From: Flavobacterium dankookense
GTDB taxonomy: Bacteria; Bacteroidota; Bacteroidia; Flavobacteriales; Flavobacteriaceae
Assembly (NCBI RefSeq): GCF_004362665.1
Contig: NZ_SNXR01000012.1
Coordinates: 248,001 to 312,000, forward strand
DNA: 64,000 bases
Direction of reading: 5' to 3'
Made by a program: the position numbers and the translations under genes. Positions 16,457 through 24,972 of this stretch are shown here, one piece after another (the first letter of the stretch is position 1; each line of letters opens with the position of its first letter). The notes under the pieces are model-generated. The model had not been told where the DNA came from, made no database searches, and was given only the letters and a program-made list of their open reading frames with translations.

Positions 16457-18010
16457 CTACAAATCAAATTTAATTCCTTGTGCCAATGGCAAACTAGTAG
16501 TATAGTTGATAGTATTAGTTTGTCTTCTCATATATACTTTCCAAGCATCAGAACCTGATTCTCTTCCTCCACCAGTTTCTTTTTCACCACCAAAAGCACC
16601 ACCAATTTCAGCACCAGAAGTTCCAATGTTTACATTGGCAATTCCGCAATCAGAACCAGCTTGTGATAAAAATGCTTCTGCTTCACGAAGATTATTTGTC
16701 ATAATTGCTGATGATAATCCTTGTGCAACGCCATTTTGAATAGCAATCGCATCATGAACATCTCCAGAATATTTTAATAAGTATAAAACAGGTGCAAAAG
16801 TTTCGTGTTGAACGATTTCAAAATGATTTTGAGCTTCGGCAATCGCTGGTTTTACATAACAACCGCTTTCATAACCAGTTCCAGAAAGAACGCCACCTTG
16901 AACGATGATGTTTCCGCCTTCGGCAACTACTTTTTCTAAAGCTTTGTTGTATAATTCTACTGCGTGTGTATCGATAAGTGGACCAACGTGATTGTTTTGA
17001 TCCAATGGATTTCCGATGCGTAATTGTCCATAAGCCGAAACCAAAGCGTCTTTTACTTTATCATAAATGCTCTCGTGAATGATTAAACGACGTGTTGAAG
17101 TACAACGTTGTCCAGCGGTTCCAACAGCTCCAAAAACAGCTCCGATTACTGTCATTTTAATGTCAGCATCAGGAGTAACGATGATAGCGTTGTTTCCGCC
17201 TAATTCTAAAAGTGAATTTCCTAAACGTGCCGCACAAGCTTGCGCAACTATTTTACCCATTCTGGTTGAACCAGTTGCTGAAACTAAAGGAACACGTTTA
17301 TCGTGTGTCATCATTTCACCCACTTTATAATCACCATTGATTAAACATGAAATTCCTTCTGGAAGGTTGTTTTCTTTCAATACTTCGGCGATGATATTTT
17401 GACATGCAATTCCGCATAAAGGTGTTTTTTCGGATGGTTTCCAAACGCAAACATCACCACAAATCCAAGCCAAAGCAGTATTCCAAGACCAAACAGCTAC
17501 CGGAAAGTTGAATGCCGAAATAATTCCAACAACGCCAAGCGGATGATATTGCTCGTACATTCTATGTCCAGGACGTTCAGAATGCATGGTTAATCCGTGA
17601 AGTTGACGAGAAAGACCAACGGCAAAGTCGCAAATGTCTATCATTTCTTGAACTTCTCCGAAACCTTCTTGCAACGATTTCCCCATTTCATAGGAAACTA
17701 ATTTCCCAAGTGGTTCTTTATATTTTCTAAGTTTTTCTCCAAATTGACGCACAATTTCACCTCTTTGTGGCGCTGGCATCATTTTGAATGTTTTAAAAGC
17801 TTCGGTTGCTGTTTGCATTACTTTTTCGTAATCTTCGGCGGTTGTAGTTTTTACTTTTCCGATTAATTGTCCATCTACTGGAGAATAACTTTCAATGATG
17901 TCTCCGTTTGAAAAATGATTATTTCCTGTTGATGTTCCTTCGTTGATGGCTTTTACACCCAAGATTTCTAATGCTTCGGTCATGCCGAATTGTTGTGCAA
18001 TTGTTGACAT
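16457..18010 (-). CDS. aldehyde dehydrogenase, ALDH7/aminoadipate-semialdehyde type
   Basis: 517 aa. The catalytic Cys303 is in GTAGQRCTSTRR and the general base Glu269 in LLELGGNNA. Further family markers are AFNFPVAVWSWN, WKPSEKTPL and FGGEKETGGGRESGSDAWKVY. The sequence pattern matches the ALDH7 (alpha-aminoadipic semialdehyde dehydrogenase) group, which oxidises semialdehydes with NAD+. It is probably part of lysine or related amino-acid breakdown. It precedes a terminator and has its own promoter at 18046-18078, so it is not obviously co-transcribed with the dioxygenase gene upstream. Confidence 0.92.
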   Translation of the reverse strand: MSTIAQQFGMTEALEILGVKAINEGTSTGNNHFSNGDIIESYSPVDGQLIGKVKTTTAEDYEKVMQTATEAFKTFKMMPAPQRGEIVRQFGEKLRKYKEPLGKLVSYEMGKSLQEGFGEVQEMIDICDFAVGLSRQLHGLTMHSERPGHRMYEQYHPLGVVGIISAFNFPVAVWSWNTALAWICGDVCVWKPSEKTPLCGIACQNIIAEVLKENNLPEGISCLINGDYKVGEMMTHDKRVPLVSATGSTRMGKIVAQACAARLGNSLLELGGNNAIIVTPDADIKMTVIGAVFGAVGTAGQRCTSTRRLIIHESIYDKVKDALVSAYGQLRIGNPLDQNNHVGPLIDTHAVELYNKALEKVVAEGGNIIVQGGVLSGTGYESGCYVKPAIAEAQNHFEIVQHETFAPVLYLLKYSGDVHDAIAIQNGVAQGLSSAIMTNNLREAEAFLSQAGSDCGIANVNIGTSGAEIGGAFGGEKETGGGRESGSDAWKVYMRRQTNTINYTTSLPLAQGIKFDL

Positions 18011-18045
18011 TATGTGTTTTTTAGTATTGTTTTTTAAAGTTTATG

Positions 18046-18078
18046 CAAAAATAGTGGTTTATTTTGAATTTTTGTCAA
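18046..18078 (-). promoter_or_regulatory. Bacteroidetes-type promoter for the aldehyde dehydrogenase
   Basis: Read on the minus strand: TTG at 18078-18076, a 22-nt spacer, then TATTTTTG at 18053-18046, matching TTG-N17-23-TAnnTTTG. The predicted start point lies about 30 nt before the ATG. Confidence 0.65.
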
Positions 18079-18080
18079 TT

Positions 18081-18222
18081 AGCCCTGATGGAAGCGGCAT
18101 CCTTTTTTATTGTTTTTGTAGAAACGCACTTCGACTGCTCTCAGCGTGACAAAAACAATAAAAAAGATTGCTCCGCCAGTTCGCTGCGCTCGTGTTAGCG
18201 GACAGCAGGATTCAGCTCCTGA
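18081..18222. repeat. flank-conserved intergenic repeat with variable hairpin
   Basis: The left flank is AGCCCTGATGGAAGCGGCAT and the right flank AGCGGACAGCAGGATTCAGC. Between them lies a perfect 17-bp stem (18103-18119 with 18149-18165) and a GC-richer segment. A second element with similar flanks but a different inner hairpin lies at 34411-34495. It contains no ORF and separates the dehydrogenase and dioxygenase genes. Confidence 0.7.
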
Positions 18223-18229
18223 AAAAAAA

Positions 18230-18766
18230 TTATTTGGTTACGAATCTTTTGTCACTTTCCATAATGGTTCCACATTTATCACAAGTTCTTAGTGCTTCGG
18301 AGTTGTAAAAATGGTTGAAATGTTTTAGGAAATCTTTTTCGATGTCATTGAGTTCAAAATAGACTTCATACAATTTGTGGTTACAGTTGTCGCAAAACCA
18401 AAGCAAACCGTCGGGAATGTCTTTTCCTTGTCTTTTTCGTTCTACAACTAATCCTATTGAATTTTCTGTTCGTGATGGTGAATGTGGCACTTTTGCAGGA
18501 AGTAAAAACATGTCGCCAGCCGAAAGTTCCATGGCTTTCTTTTTACCATTGTCTTGAACGTAGACAGTTATTTCGCCTTCGAGTTGGTAGAAAAGTTCTT
18601 CGGTTTCGTTGTAATGATAGTCTTTTCGAGCGTTTGGTCCAGCAACTATCATGACGATATAATCGCCTGAGTCGATATATAAATTTTTATTGCCAACAGG
18701 TGGTTTTAGTAAATGACGGTTTTCGTCTATCCATTTATTTAGGTTGAAAGGCTTTGCGATTGACAT
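18230..18766 (-). CDS. haaO: 3-hydroxyanthranilate 3,4-dioxygenase
   Basis: 178 aa cupin. Iron-ligand motif: His51, Glu57 (YHYNETEELFYQLEG) and His95 (LPAKVPHSPSR). The C-terminal rubredoxin-like zinc pair CDNC and CDKC, found in bacterial 3-HAO, is intact. The enzyme opens the 3-hydroxyanthranilate ring to 2-amino-3-carboxymuconate semialdehyde in the kynurenine route of tryptophan breakdown or NAD synthesis. No other kynurenine gene is in the window. Confidence 0.95.
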   Translation of the reverse strand: MSIAKPFNLNKWIDENRHLLKPPVGNKNLYIDSGDYIVMIVAGPNARKDYHYNETEELFYQLEGEITVYVQDNGKKKAMELSAGDMFLLPAKVPHSPSRTENSIGLVVERKRQGKDIPDGLLWFCDNCNHKLYEVYFELNDIEKDFLKHFNHFYNSEALRTCDKCGTIMESDKRFVTK

Positions 18767-18798
18767 ATATAAAAGTTTATGTAAAGTTACAAAATAAA

Positions 18799-18822
18799 AA
18801 ATCCCGACAGAATCGGGATTTG
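18799..18822 (-). terminator. terminator of the secreted nuclease/phosphatase gene
   Basis: The stem AAATCCCGA / TCGGGATTT with a 5-nt loop continues into T residues on the minus strand, directly after the stop at 18826. Confidence 0.85.
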
Positions 18823-18825
18823 AAT

Positions 18826-19929
18826 TTATTTAATTTCTTTTATTAGATATATATAGACAGGAAAGTGATCACTATAGCCTATCTCAGTCATTGTGTGTCG
18901 TAGCGGATAACCTTTATATTGTCCAGTTGTTTGTATCATGTAAGGCTTGTTATAGATTCCCGCTTTCCAATATTGAAAGTTAGAATAATCTTTTTTGACG
19001 AATGTTTCAGAAACCATGATTTGATCAAAAATATCACCAGCATCTCTGTAGAAGAGCGTTGCATTACCCTTGTAGAACATTTCTTCAAATGGGTTATAAA
19101 TGTCAAATTGTTTTAATTCTTCTTTTTTACGTTTGGCTCCAATTTCTTTTTTTACACTTTTATTATAGGATCCATCATTTAAATCGCCCATGGTGATAAT
19201 TTTTGCATTTGGATTAATAGCAAAGAGCGAGTCAATTATTTTTCTGTTTAATCTTCCTGCAGCTTCACGGAATGGAGAACTTTTCTTTTCACCTCCTGAA
19301 CGTGATGGCCAGTGATTAACGATAAGACTGATTTCTTCTCCATCAAGAAATCCTGTAATTAATAACTGGTCACGAGTATAAACTCTATCAGCTGATTTGT
19401 CTACTACAACAATATCATCTGTTGCTTCTTCAGTATCTTTTTTATCTGTTTTTCCTTCTTGGTTTTTGTAGATAAGTAATGGTATATTACTATAGCTTGT
19501 TACTTTGAAATGTTTTTTTTGATAAAGTAATGCAACATCAATACCTCTTTTATCAGGCGAATCAAAATGAACAATCCCGTAGTCTTTATTAATAAGTAAA
19601 GGTTCTTTGATTAAGTCCTCTAAAACTCCTCTATTTTCTATTTCACATCCTCCAATAAACGTTGGTGAATTGTTCGGATTTTCAGAAGTACCAATTTCAG
19701 ATAAAACTTTTGCTAAATTGTGTAGTTTTTGTTTGTACTTTTTCCCAGTCCAATTTTGAGCACCATCAGGTAACCATTCTTCATCATTGTTTGGACCATT
19801 GATAGTATCGAATAAATTTTCGAAGTTATAAAAAGCCACCGTATGAATATTATACTTTTTTGACTGTGCATTTGTCTCAATTATTGCAAAAAAAGCAATG
19901 AAAAGCACCATAATCGTTTTAATTCTCAT
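18826..19929 (-). CDS. secreted endonuclease/exonuclease/phosphatase-family protein
   Basis: 367 aa. A signal peptide ends near ETNAQ. EEP-fold motifs are present in order: YNFENLFD, GGCEIENRG (metal Glu), VNHWPSRSGGE, MGDLND and a terminal YSDHFPVYIY (catalytic His). The fold cleaves phosphodiester or phosphate bonds; the substrate is unknown but is extracytoplasmic. It diverges from the TonB receptor gene across a region with a perfect palindrome (19951-19973), which suggests shared control. Together with the TonB/DUF5689 genes it may belong to a nucleic-acid or phosphate scavenging locus (inference). Confidence 0.9.
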   Translation of the reverse strand: MRIKTIMVLFIAFFAIIETNAQSKKYNIHTVAFYNFENLFDTINGPNNDEEWLPDGAQNWTGKKYKQKLHNLAKVLSEIGTSENPNNSPTFIGGCEIENRGVLEDLIKEPLLINKDYGIVHFDSPDKRGIDVALLYQKKHFKVTSYSNIPLLIYKNQEGKTDKKDTEEATDDIVVVDKSADRVYTRDQLLITGFLDGEEISLIVNHWPSRSGGEKKSSPFREAAGRLNRKIIDSLFAINPNAKIITMGDLNDGSYNKSVKKEIGAKRKKEELKQFDIYNPFEEMFYKGNATLFYRDAGDIFDQIMVSETFVKKDYSNFQYWKAGIYNKPYMIQTTGQYKGYPLRHTMTEIGYSDHFPVYIYLIKEIK

Positions 19930-19950
19930 AAATTGTAATATTAATTTAAT

Positions 19951-19973
19951 ATCAAGTTTGATACAAACTTGAT
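19951..19973. promoter_or_regulatory. operator-like palindrome in divergent promoter region
   Basis: A perfect inverted repeat, ATCAAGTTTG / CAAACTTGAT, with a 3-bp centre (ATA), lies between the divergent nuclease and TonB receptor genes. It is 22 bp from the nuclease start. There is no T-tract on either side, so a repressor or activator site is more likely than a terminator. Confidence 0.55.
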
Positions 19974-20003
19974 GCCAAAAGTATATAATATTATTAAAAG
20001 ATG

Positions 20004-20011
20004 TACATTTG
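20004..20011 (+). promoter_or_regulatory. candidate -7 box (TACATTTG) for the TonB receptor
   Basis: TACATTTG matches TAnnTTTG and gives a 5' leader of about 50 nt before ATG 20068. No TTG was found at the standard spacing. Confidence 0.45.
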
Positions 20012-20067
20012 TTGCCGTTATGTTTTTATTAACATATCAAAAGAAAAAAATTAACATTATTTTATTT

Positions 20068-22935
20068 ATGAAAAAACTTGTCATTAGTACATTATTTGTA
20101 TTGCAGATAGTTTTTGTTTTTGCCCAATCCACGGGGTTTTCTGGAAAGGTTATAGATTCAAAAACTCAGAAGCCATTACAAAATGTAGTTGCCTCAATTC
20201 AAAACACCAGTATTACATCGCTATCCGATGCTACAGGTGCTTTTATTTTTAATGATCTAACTCCAGGAAGTCAAATGGTACTTTTTAGAAGTAACGGTTA
20301 CAAAGATCAGTTACTTGTAATTGAAGTTCAAGAAGGAAAAGTGCTCGATTTAGGTGTCATTGTACTTGAGGTAGATTTAACAATTGAACAACAAATTAAT
20401 TTAATTACAATCCTCGAGAATGATTTGGGTGATGATAACAGTGGTTCTGAAAATACTGCTGGATTATTACAAGCTTCAAGAGATGCATATCAACAGACGG
20501 CAGCTTTTAACTGGGGTCAAGCACGTTTTAGAATTAGAGGTTTAGATAATGAATATGGAAATACTATGTTGAATGGAGTTTCTATGAATAAATTATTAGA
20601 CAATAGACCACAATGGGGAAATTGGGGTGGATTAAATGACGCTACAAGAAACCAAGAATTCACTATGGGTTCAGCACCTTCAGATTATACTTTTGGTGGA
20701 ATTCTTGGAACACAAGAAATTAATACAAGAGCTTCGGGCTATAGAAAAGGAACGAGAATATCATTTGCAGGTACAAACACAAACTATAATTGGAGAGCAA
20801 TGGCAACCCATGCATCTGGAATGGATAAAGATGGTTGGGCATATATGATTTCTGCATCTAGACGCTGGGCAGAAGAAGCTTATTTCGAAGGAACTGACTA
20901 TAGTGCAAATTCATTTTTTGCTAGTGTTGAGAAAAAAATAAATGAAAAACACAGCATAAATTTTACAAGTATTTATGCGCAAAATAGAAGAGGTAGAAAT
21001 TCTTCAAATACAGATGAAATTAACAGTATCGCTGGTATTAATTATAACTCGTTTTGGGGTTGGCAAGATGGTAAAAAAAGAAACTCCCGTGACAGAGAAG
21101 TTGAAGAGCCAATATTTATGCTAACTCATTATTGGAAATTAAGCGATAAAACTCGTTTAACAACAAACTTAATGCACCAAACAGGAAGTATTGGAAATAC
21201 TAGAATCGATTTCCTAAATGCTCCTGACCCAAATCCAACTTATTATAGAAATTTACCTAGTTATTTTACTTCATTATATGAAAATGAACCAAGTTTAGTT
21301 CCAATTTCAGCTTATCAACCAGGTGGATTAGGTGGAGTTCCAAATCCTGATTTATTAGGTGCAATAAGTGCACCATTTTTAACAAATAGACAAATTGATT
21401 GGGCAGCAATGTATAAAGCCAACACGTCTTTAGTAGGTTATGATGCTCAAGGAAATGAAATTAGAACTGCTGCAACGAGTAAGTATATTTTATATCAAGA
21501 TAGAACAGACGATAAATTATACACTGCAAACACAATATTAAGTAGTAATTTATCTGATAACATTATTATGAATGCTGGAGCAAGTTATAGTAGATTAAAA
21601 TCAGAAAATTTTCAATATTTAACAGATCTTCTTGGAGGAACATCATTTTTAGACGTTGATCCTTTTCAAACTGGATCTGCTTCTCAACCAGATCTTAATA
21701 GCCAAAACAGAGAAGTAAAAGAAGGCGATCGTTTTGGGTACAATTATAATTTATTTGCTGAGCATATTGATGTTTTTACACAATTTAAGTTTACTTATAA
21801 GAAAATAGATTTTTATTTAGCTCAATCGTTTAATAGAAAGACTTACCAAAGAGAAGGATTATATCAAAACGGAATTTATGCAACTACATCTCTAGGGAGA
21901 AGCGAAAAAATCGATTTTGACAACTTTGGTTTTAAAGGAGGAATGACATATAAAATATCTGGAAAGCACTTTTTGACATTTAACTCATTATATATGTCGA
22001 AAGCACCTTCAATGAGAAATGTATTTTTTAATGCTAGACTAAGTAATACACCAGTAAGAAATATTGATAGTGAAACAGTATCAAATTTAGATTTAAGTTA
22101 TGTTATTAAAACACCATCTTTCAAAGCGCGTTTAACAGGATTTTATGCTAATATAAAAGATGCAACCGAAACTTCATTCTTCTTTGCAGAAGGAGCTTTC
22201 GAAGACTCTGACGGAGATGGAGGTGATGCTTTTGTAGCCGAAATAGTTACTGGACTAGATAAATTAAATATAGGAGCAGAACTTGGTTTAGAGTATCAAA
22301 TTACTTCAACAATAAAAGCAACGGCAGCTCTATCATATGGTGAATATATTTATAATAGTAATCCTAATGTGTTTTTAAATGACGATACCAGAGCAGCTAA
22401 TGGATTGTCAACTATTGTTAATTTGGGCGAGTCTAAATTGAAAAATTACAAACAACCAGGAATGCCACAACAAGCATATGGTTTCGGTCTTGAGTATCGT
22501 GATCCTAAATTTTGGTGGGTTGGAGCAAACATAAACCATTTATCAGAGACTTATTTAGATGTTTCTTCAGTTTTAAGAACACAATCTTTTGTTAGAAATC
22601 CTGCTTCCGTTCTTGGTTCACCTTTCCCAGAAATAACCCAAGAAAGAGTAGATGCAATTTTAAAACAAGAAAAATTTGATCCATACACTCTTTTAAATTT
22701 AACAGGAGGAAAATCATGGAGAGTTCCTGGAAAAAGTCCTGTAACTATCGGTATTTTTGCAACTATAAATAATCTATTAGACGTTAGATATAAAACAGGT
22801 GGTTTTGAACAAGCTCGTAACGCTAATTTTAGAGAATTAAATCAAGATTTAGCAAGCGGAACACCTGCTTTTGCTCCTAGATATTTTTATGGATTTGGAA
22901 GAACCTATTTCTTCAACTTTTACATCAATTTATAA
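20068..22935 (+). CDS. TonB-dependent outer-membrane receptor
   Basis: 955 aa from ATG 20068, which starts directly on the signal peptide (MKKLVISTLFVLQIVFVFAQ); the frame is open further upstream, but that overlaps the promoter. A carboxypeptidase-regulatory-like domain (GFSGKVIDSKTQKPLQNVVA) is followed by a plug domain (FRIRGLDNEYGNTMLNGVSMN) and a long barrel ending YFFNFYINL with a terminal aromatic-rich strand. The substrate is unknown. It is followed after 18 bp by a DUF5689 lipoprotein, its likely partner. Confidence 0.93.
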   Translation: MKKLVISTLFVLQIVFVFAQSTGFSGKVIDSKTQKPLQNVVASIQNTSITSLSDATGAFIFNDLTPGSQMVLFRSNGYKDQLLVIEVQEGKVLDLGVIVLEVDLTIEQQINLITILENDLGDDNSGSENTAGLLQASRDAYQQTAAFNWGQARFRIRGLDNEYGNTMLNGVSMNKLLDNRPQWGNWGGLNDATRNQEFTMGSAPSDYTFGGILGTQEINTRASGYRKGTRISFAGTNTNYNWRAMATHASGMDKDGWAYMISASRRWAEEAYFEGTDYSANSFFASVEKKINEKHSINFTSIYAQNRRGRNSSNTDEINSIAGINYNSFWGWQDGKKRNSRDREVEEPIFMLTHYWKLSDKTRLTTNLMHQTGSIGNTRIDFLNAPDPNPTYYRNLPSYFTSLYENEPSLVPISAYQPGGLGGVPNPDLLGAISAPFLTNRQIDWAAMYKANTSLVGYDAQGNEIRTAATSKYILYQDRTDDKLYTANTILSSNLSDNIIMNAGASYSRLKSENFQYLTDLLGGTSFLDVDPFQTGSASQPDLNSQNREVKEGDRFGYNYNLFAEHIDVFTQFKFTYKKIDFYLAQSFNRKTYQREGLYQNGIYATTSLGRSEKIDFDNFGFKGGMTYKISGKHFLTFNSLYMSKAPSMRNVFFNARLSNTPVRNIDSETVSNLDLSYVIKTPSFKARLTGFYANIKDATETSFFFAEGAFEDSDGDGGDAFVAEIVTGLDKLNIGAELGLEYQITSTIKATAALSYGEYIYNSNPNVFLNDDTRAANGLSTIVNLGESKLKNYKQPGMPQQAYGFGLEYRDPKFWWVGANINHLSETYLDVSSVLRTQSFVRNPASVLGSPFPEITQERVDAILKQEKFDPYTLLNLTGGKSWRVPGKSPVTIGIFATINNLLDVRYKTGGFEQARNANFRELNQDLASGTPAFAPRYFYGFGRTYFFNFYINL

Positions 22936-22953
22936 TAAAAAAAAAATTACAAT

Positions 22954-24327
22954 ATGAAAACAAATTTTTTAAAATCAATATTTTCACTTGCTTTTATCGC
23001 AAGTCTTTCAACAAGTTGTGTTGATGATGAATACGCAACACCAACTTTTGACTGTGTTGAAACAACATTAGTTAAGAATAAAGAAGTTTCAGAAATTCCT
23101 GCAACGGCAATTGTAAAACAATATCTTGAGGATGATATCATTGAAGCTTATGCTGTATCTTCTGATAAAGACGGAAACTTCTTCAAAACAGTATCTTTCC
23201 AAACATTAGACGGAACAAGAGCATTTAGTGTACCTATGGATGTACAAGGAACTTTCACAACATTTGAACCAGGAAGAAAAGTACTAATTAAAATGCAAAA
23301 CTTATATACAGATGTTTCAAATGGAGGAGTGAGAATTGGTGGATTATTTGTCAGTAATTCTGGAACTCCAGGGGTAGGAAGATTAACTAGGGCTCAAGTT
23401 CAAGCGTCGATTGTAAGAACTTGTGATGTTGTTGCAGAAAGTAATTTAGTACAGAACGTTTCTTTGTTTGATTTAAAAAATGATATTTATATAAATAAAC
23501 TAATAGAACTAGATAATGTTCAATTCACAACAGATGCTCTGGATGATACTTATTATGTAGAAGGTGCTACAAATACTGTTGGTGGAGCAACAAATCATTT
23601 GTTAACTGATAATCTTGGTAGTACTGTAATCTTTAGAACAAGTAGTTTTGCAGGTTTCGCTAATAAAGCTGTTGCTCAAGGCAGCGGTAAAGTAAGAGGT
23701 ATTTTAACAAAATTTGGTGATGATTATCAGTTTGTTGCTCGATATGAAAGTGATATTATGCTAAGTTCTCCTCGTTTTCAGCCACTACAACCATATTATT
23801 TAGAAAACTTTGAAAGTATTTCTAACACAGGAAATGGTGCCTTTGTAGCGCTACCAGGATGGAGTAATCTATCGATGAATGCAGTTTCACCAGGAGAAAG
23901 ATGGGAAGCACGCATATTCAGTAATAATAAATACGCTCAAATGTCTGCTTTTGGAACAAATGAAAGTAATTTAGATGTTAGATTAATCACTCCAGCAATT
24001 ACTTTAAATCCTGGACAAAACTTCTTAAAGTTTGGTTTGAAAACATCCTTCTTTAATGGTACTGCTGTAACTGTTTGGTATTCTACTGATTATAATGGAG
24101 CTAACACTGTAGCAGCAGTTAACAATGCTACTTGGACACAATTGAATACTATAATCCCAACAATAACTGATAATAGTTTTGCACCTAATTTCTATGATAT
24201 TATTGCAAATTTATCCTCTTTGAGCGGTCAAAATGTATATATTAGCTTTAGATATCAAGGTTCTACAACTGCACCAATTGTTACAACAACTTATCAAATT
24301 GATAATGTTCAAATTTTAGGACAATAA
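22954..24327 (+). CDS. DUF5689-type surface lipoprotein
   Basis: 457 aa. Lipoprotein signal with Cys22 (SLSTSC) followed by VDDEY, the acidic surface-export pattern. The first half matches the DUF5689 style (OB-like: GKVLIKMQNLYTDVSNGGVRIGG, VRGILTKFGDDYQFVAR). The second half is a beta-sandwich of the choice-of-anchor J type (YYLENFESI, LPGWSNLS, FLKFGLKTSFFNGTAVTVWYS). Its position 18 bp after the TonB receptor is the usual one for a receptor-associated ligand-binding lipoprotein. Confidence 0.85.
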   Translation: MKTNFLKSIFSLAFIASLSTSCVDDEYATPTFDCVETTLVKNKEVSEIPATAIVKQYLEDDIIEAYAVSSDKDGNFFKTVSFQTLDGTRAFSVPMDVQGTFTTFEPGRKVLIKMQNLYTDVSNGGVRIGGLFVSNSGTPGVGRLTRAQVQASIVRTCDVVAESNLVQNVSLFDLKNDIYINKLIELDNVQFTTDALDDTYYVEGATNTVGGATNHLLTDNLGSTVIFRTSSFAGFANKAVAQGSGKVRGILTKFGDDYQFVARYESDIMLSSPRFQPLQPYYLENFESISNTGNGAFVALPGWSNLSMNAVSPGERWEARIFSNNKYAQMSAFGTNESNLDVRLITPAITLNPGQNFLKFGLKTSFFNGTAVTVWYSTDYNGANTVAAVNNATWTQLNTIIPTITDNSFAPNFYDIIANLSSLSGQNVYISFRYQGSTTAPIVTTTYQIDNVQILGQ

Positions 24328-24329
24328 TT

Positions 24330-24773
24330 ATGAAAAAAATATTTTTATCACTTTTATCACTTTCAGTTTTCCTGCTTTCTTGTGAGTCATCTGATGATGA
24401 TATTACTTACGTAAAACCTGATTATCTTTCAGGAACATGGGAGTTTAGTAAAATAGGAACTATAAACGCTCAAAACGTTTTAGTTTATGAGGACTATCAA
24501 AATGAAACAGGTTGTGAAGCAGACAATTTAGTTTTAAAAAATGACAATACTTTTGTTTCTAACGATTTTAGCACAGAAGGAATAAATTGTGTGAATGCGA
24601 GTTTTAGTGGCGACTTTATTTTGGATAACAGAGATTTAATTTTTAACTATGTTATTGAAAATATCGAATATGAAAATGTTCTAACAATCGTAGCGTTGAC
24701 AAATACTGAAATAACAGTATCAGGAACGAATGACTTAGGAGAAATAGTTTTTTATAAACTTTCAAAACAGTAA
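24330..24773 (+). CDS. small lipocalin-like lipoprotein
   Basis: 147 aa. Lipobox FLLSC (Cys18) followed by ESSDDD. The body has the flavobacterial lipocalin-like pattern: LSGTWEFSKIG, LVLKNDNTFVSNDF, then a beta-rich end. It starts 2 bp after the DUF5689 gene stop, so it is the third gene of the TonB operon, and a terminator follows. Ligand unknown. Confidence 0.8.
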   Translation: MKKIFLSLLSLSVFLLSCESSDDDITYVKPDYLSGTWEFSKIGTINAQNVLVYEDYQNETGCEADNLVLKNDNTFVSNDFSTEGINCVNASFSGDFILDNRDLIFNYVIENIEYENVLTIVALTNTEITVSGTNDLGEIVFYKLSKQ

Positions 24774-24791
24774 AAAAATATCTCAAACATA

Positions 24792-24835
24792 GAAAATCCC
24801 TTCTCGTTTTAAAAACGAGATTGGGATTTTTTTTA
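24792..24835 (+). terminator. terminator of the TonB operon
   Basis: The stem AAATCCC plus CTCGTTTT / AAAACGAG plus GGGATTT is followed by eight T residues. Confidence 0.9.
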
Positions 24836-24972
24836 TTTTCTTACTATTCCTTTTTATAAGAAACACGTTGGTTAGCAAATATTTTATCAAAAAAACTAAT
24901 TTTAAAACTAAATATTTCTTCAAAAAAGTATGTACCTTAACATCTCTTTTTAGTTAATTTATAAATAAAATC

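Noticed and set aside
19969..20067. Upstream in-frame extension of the TonB receptor (start at 19969)
   Set aside because: It overlaps the palindrome and -7 box, while ATG 20068 begins exactly on a signal peptide.
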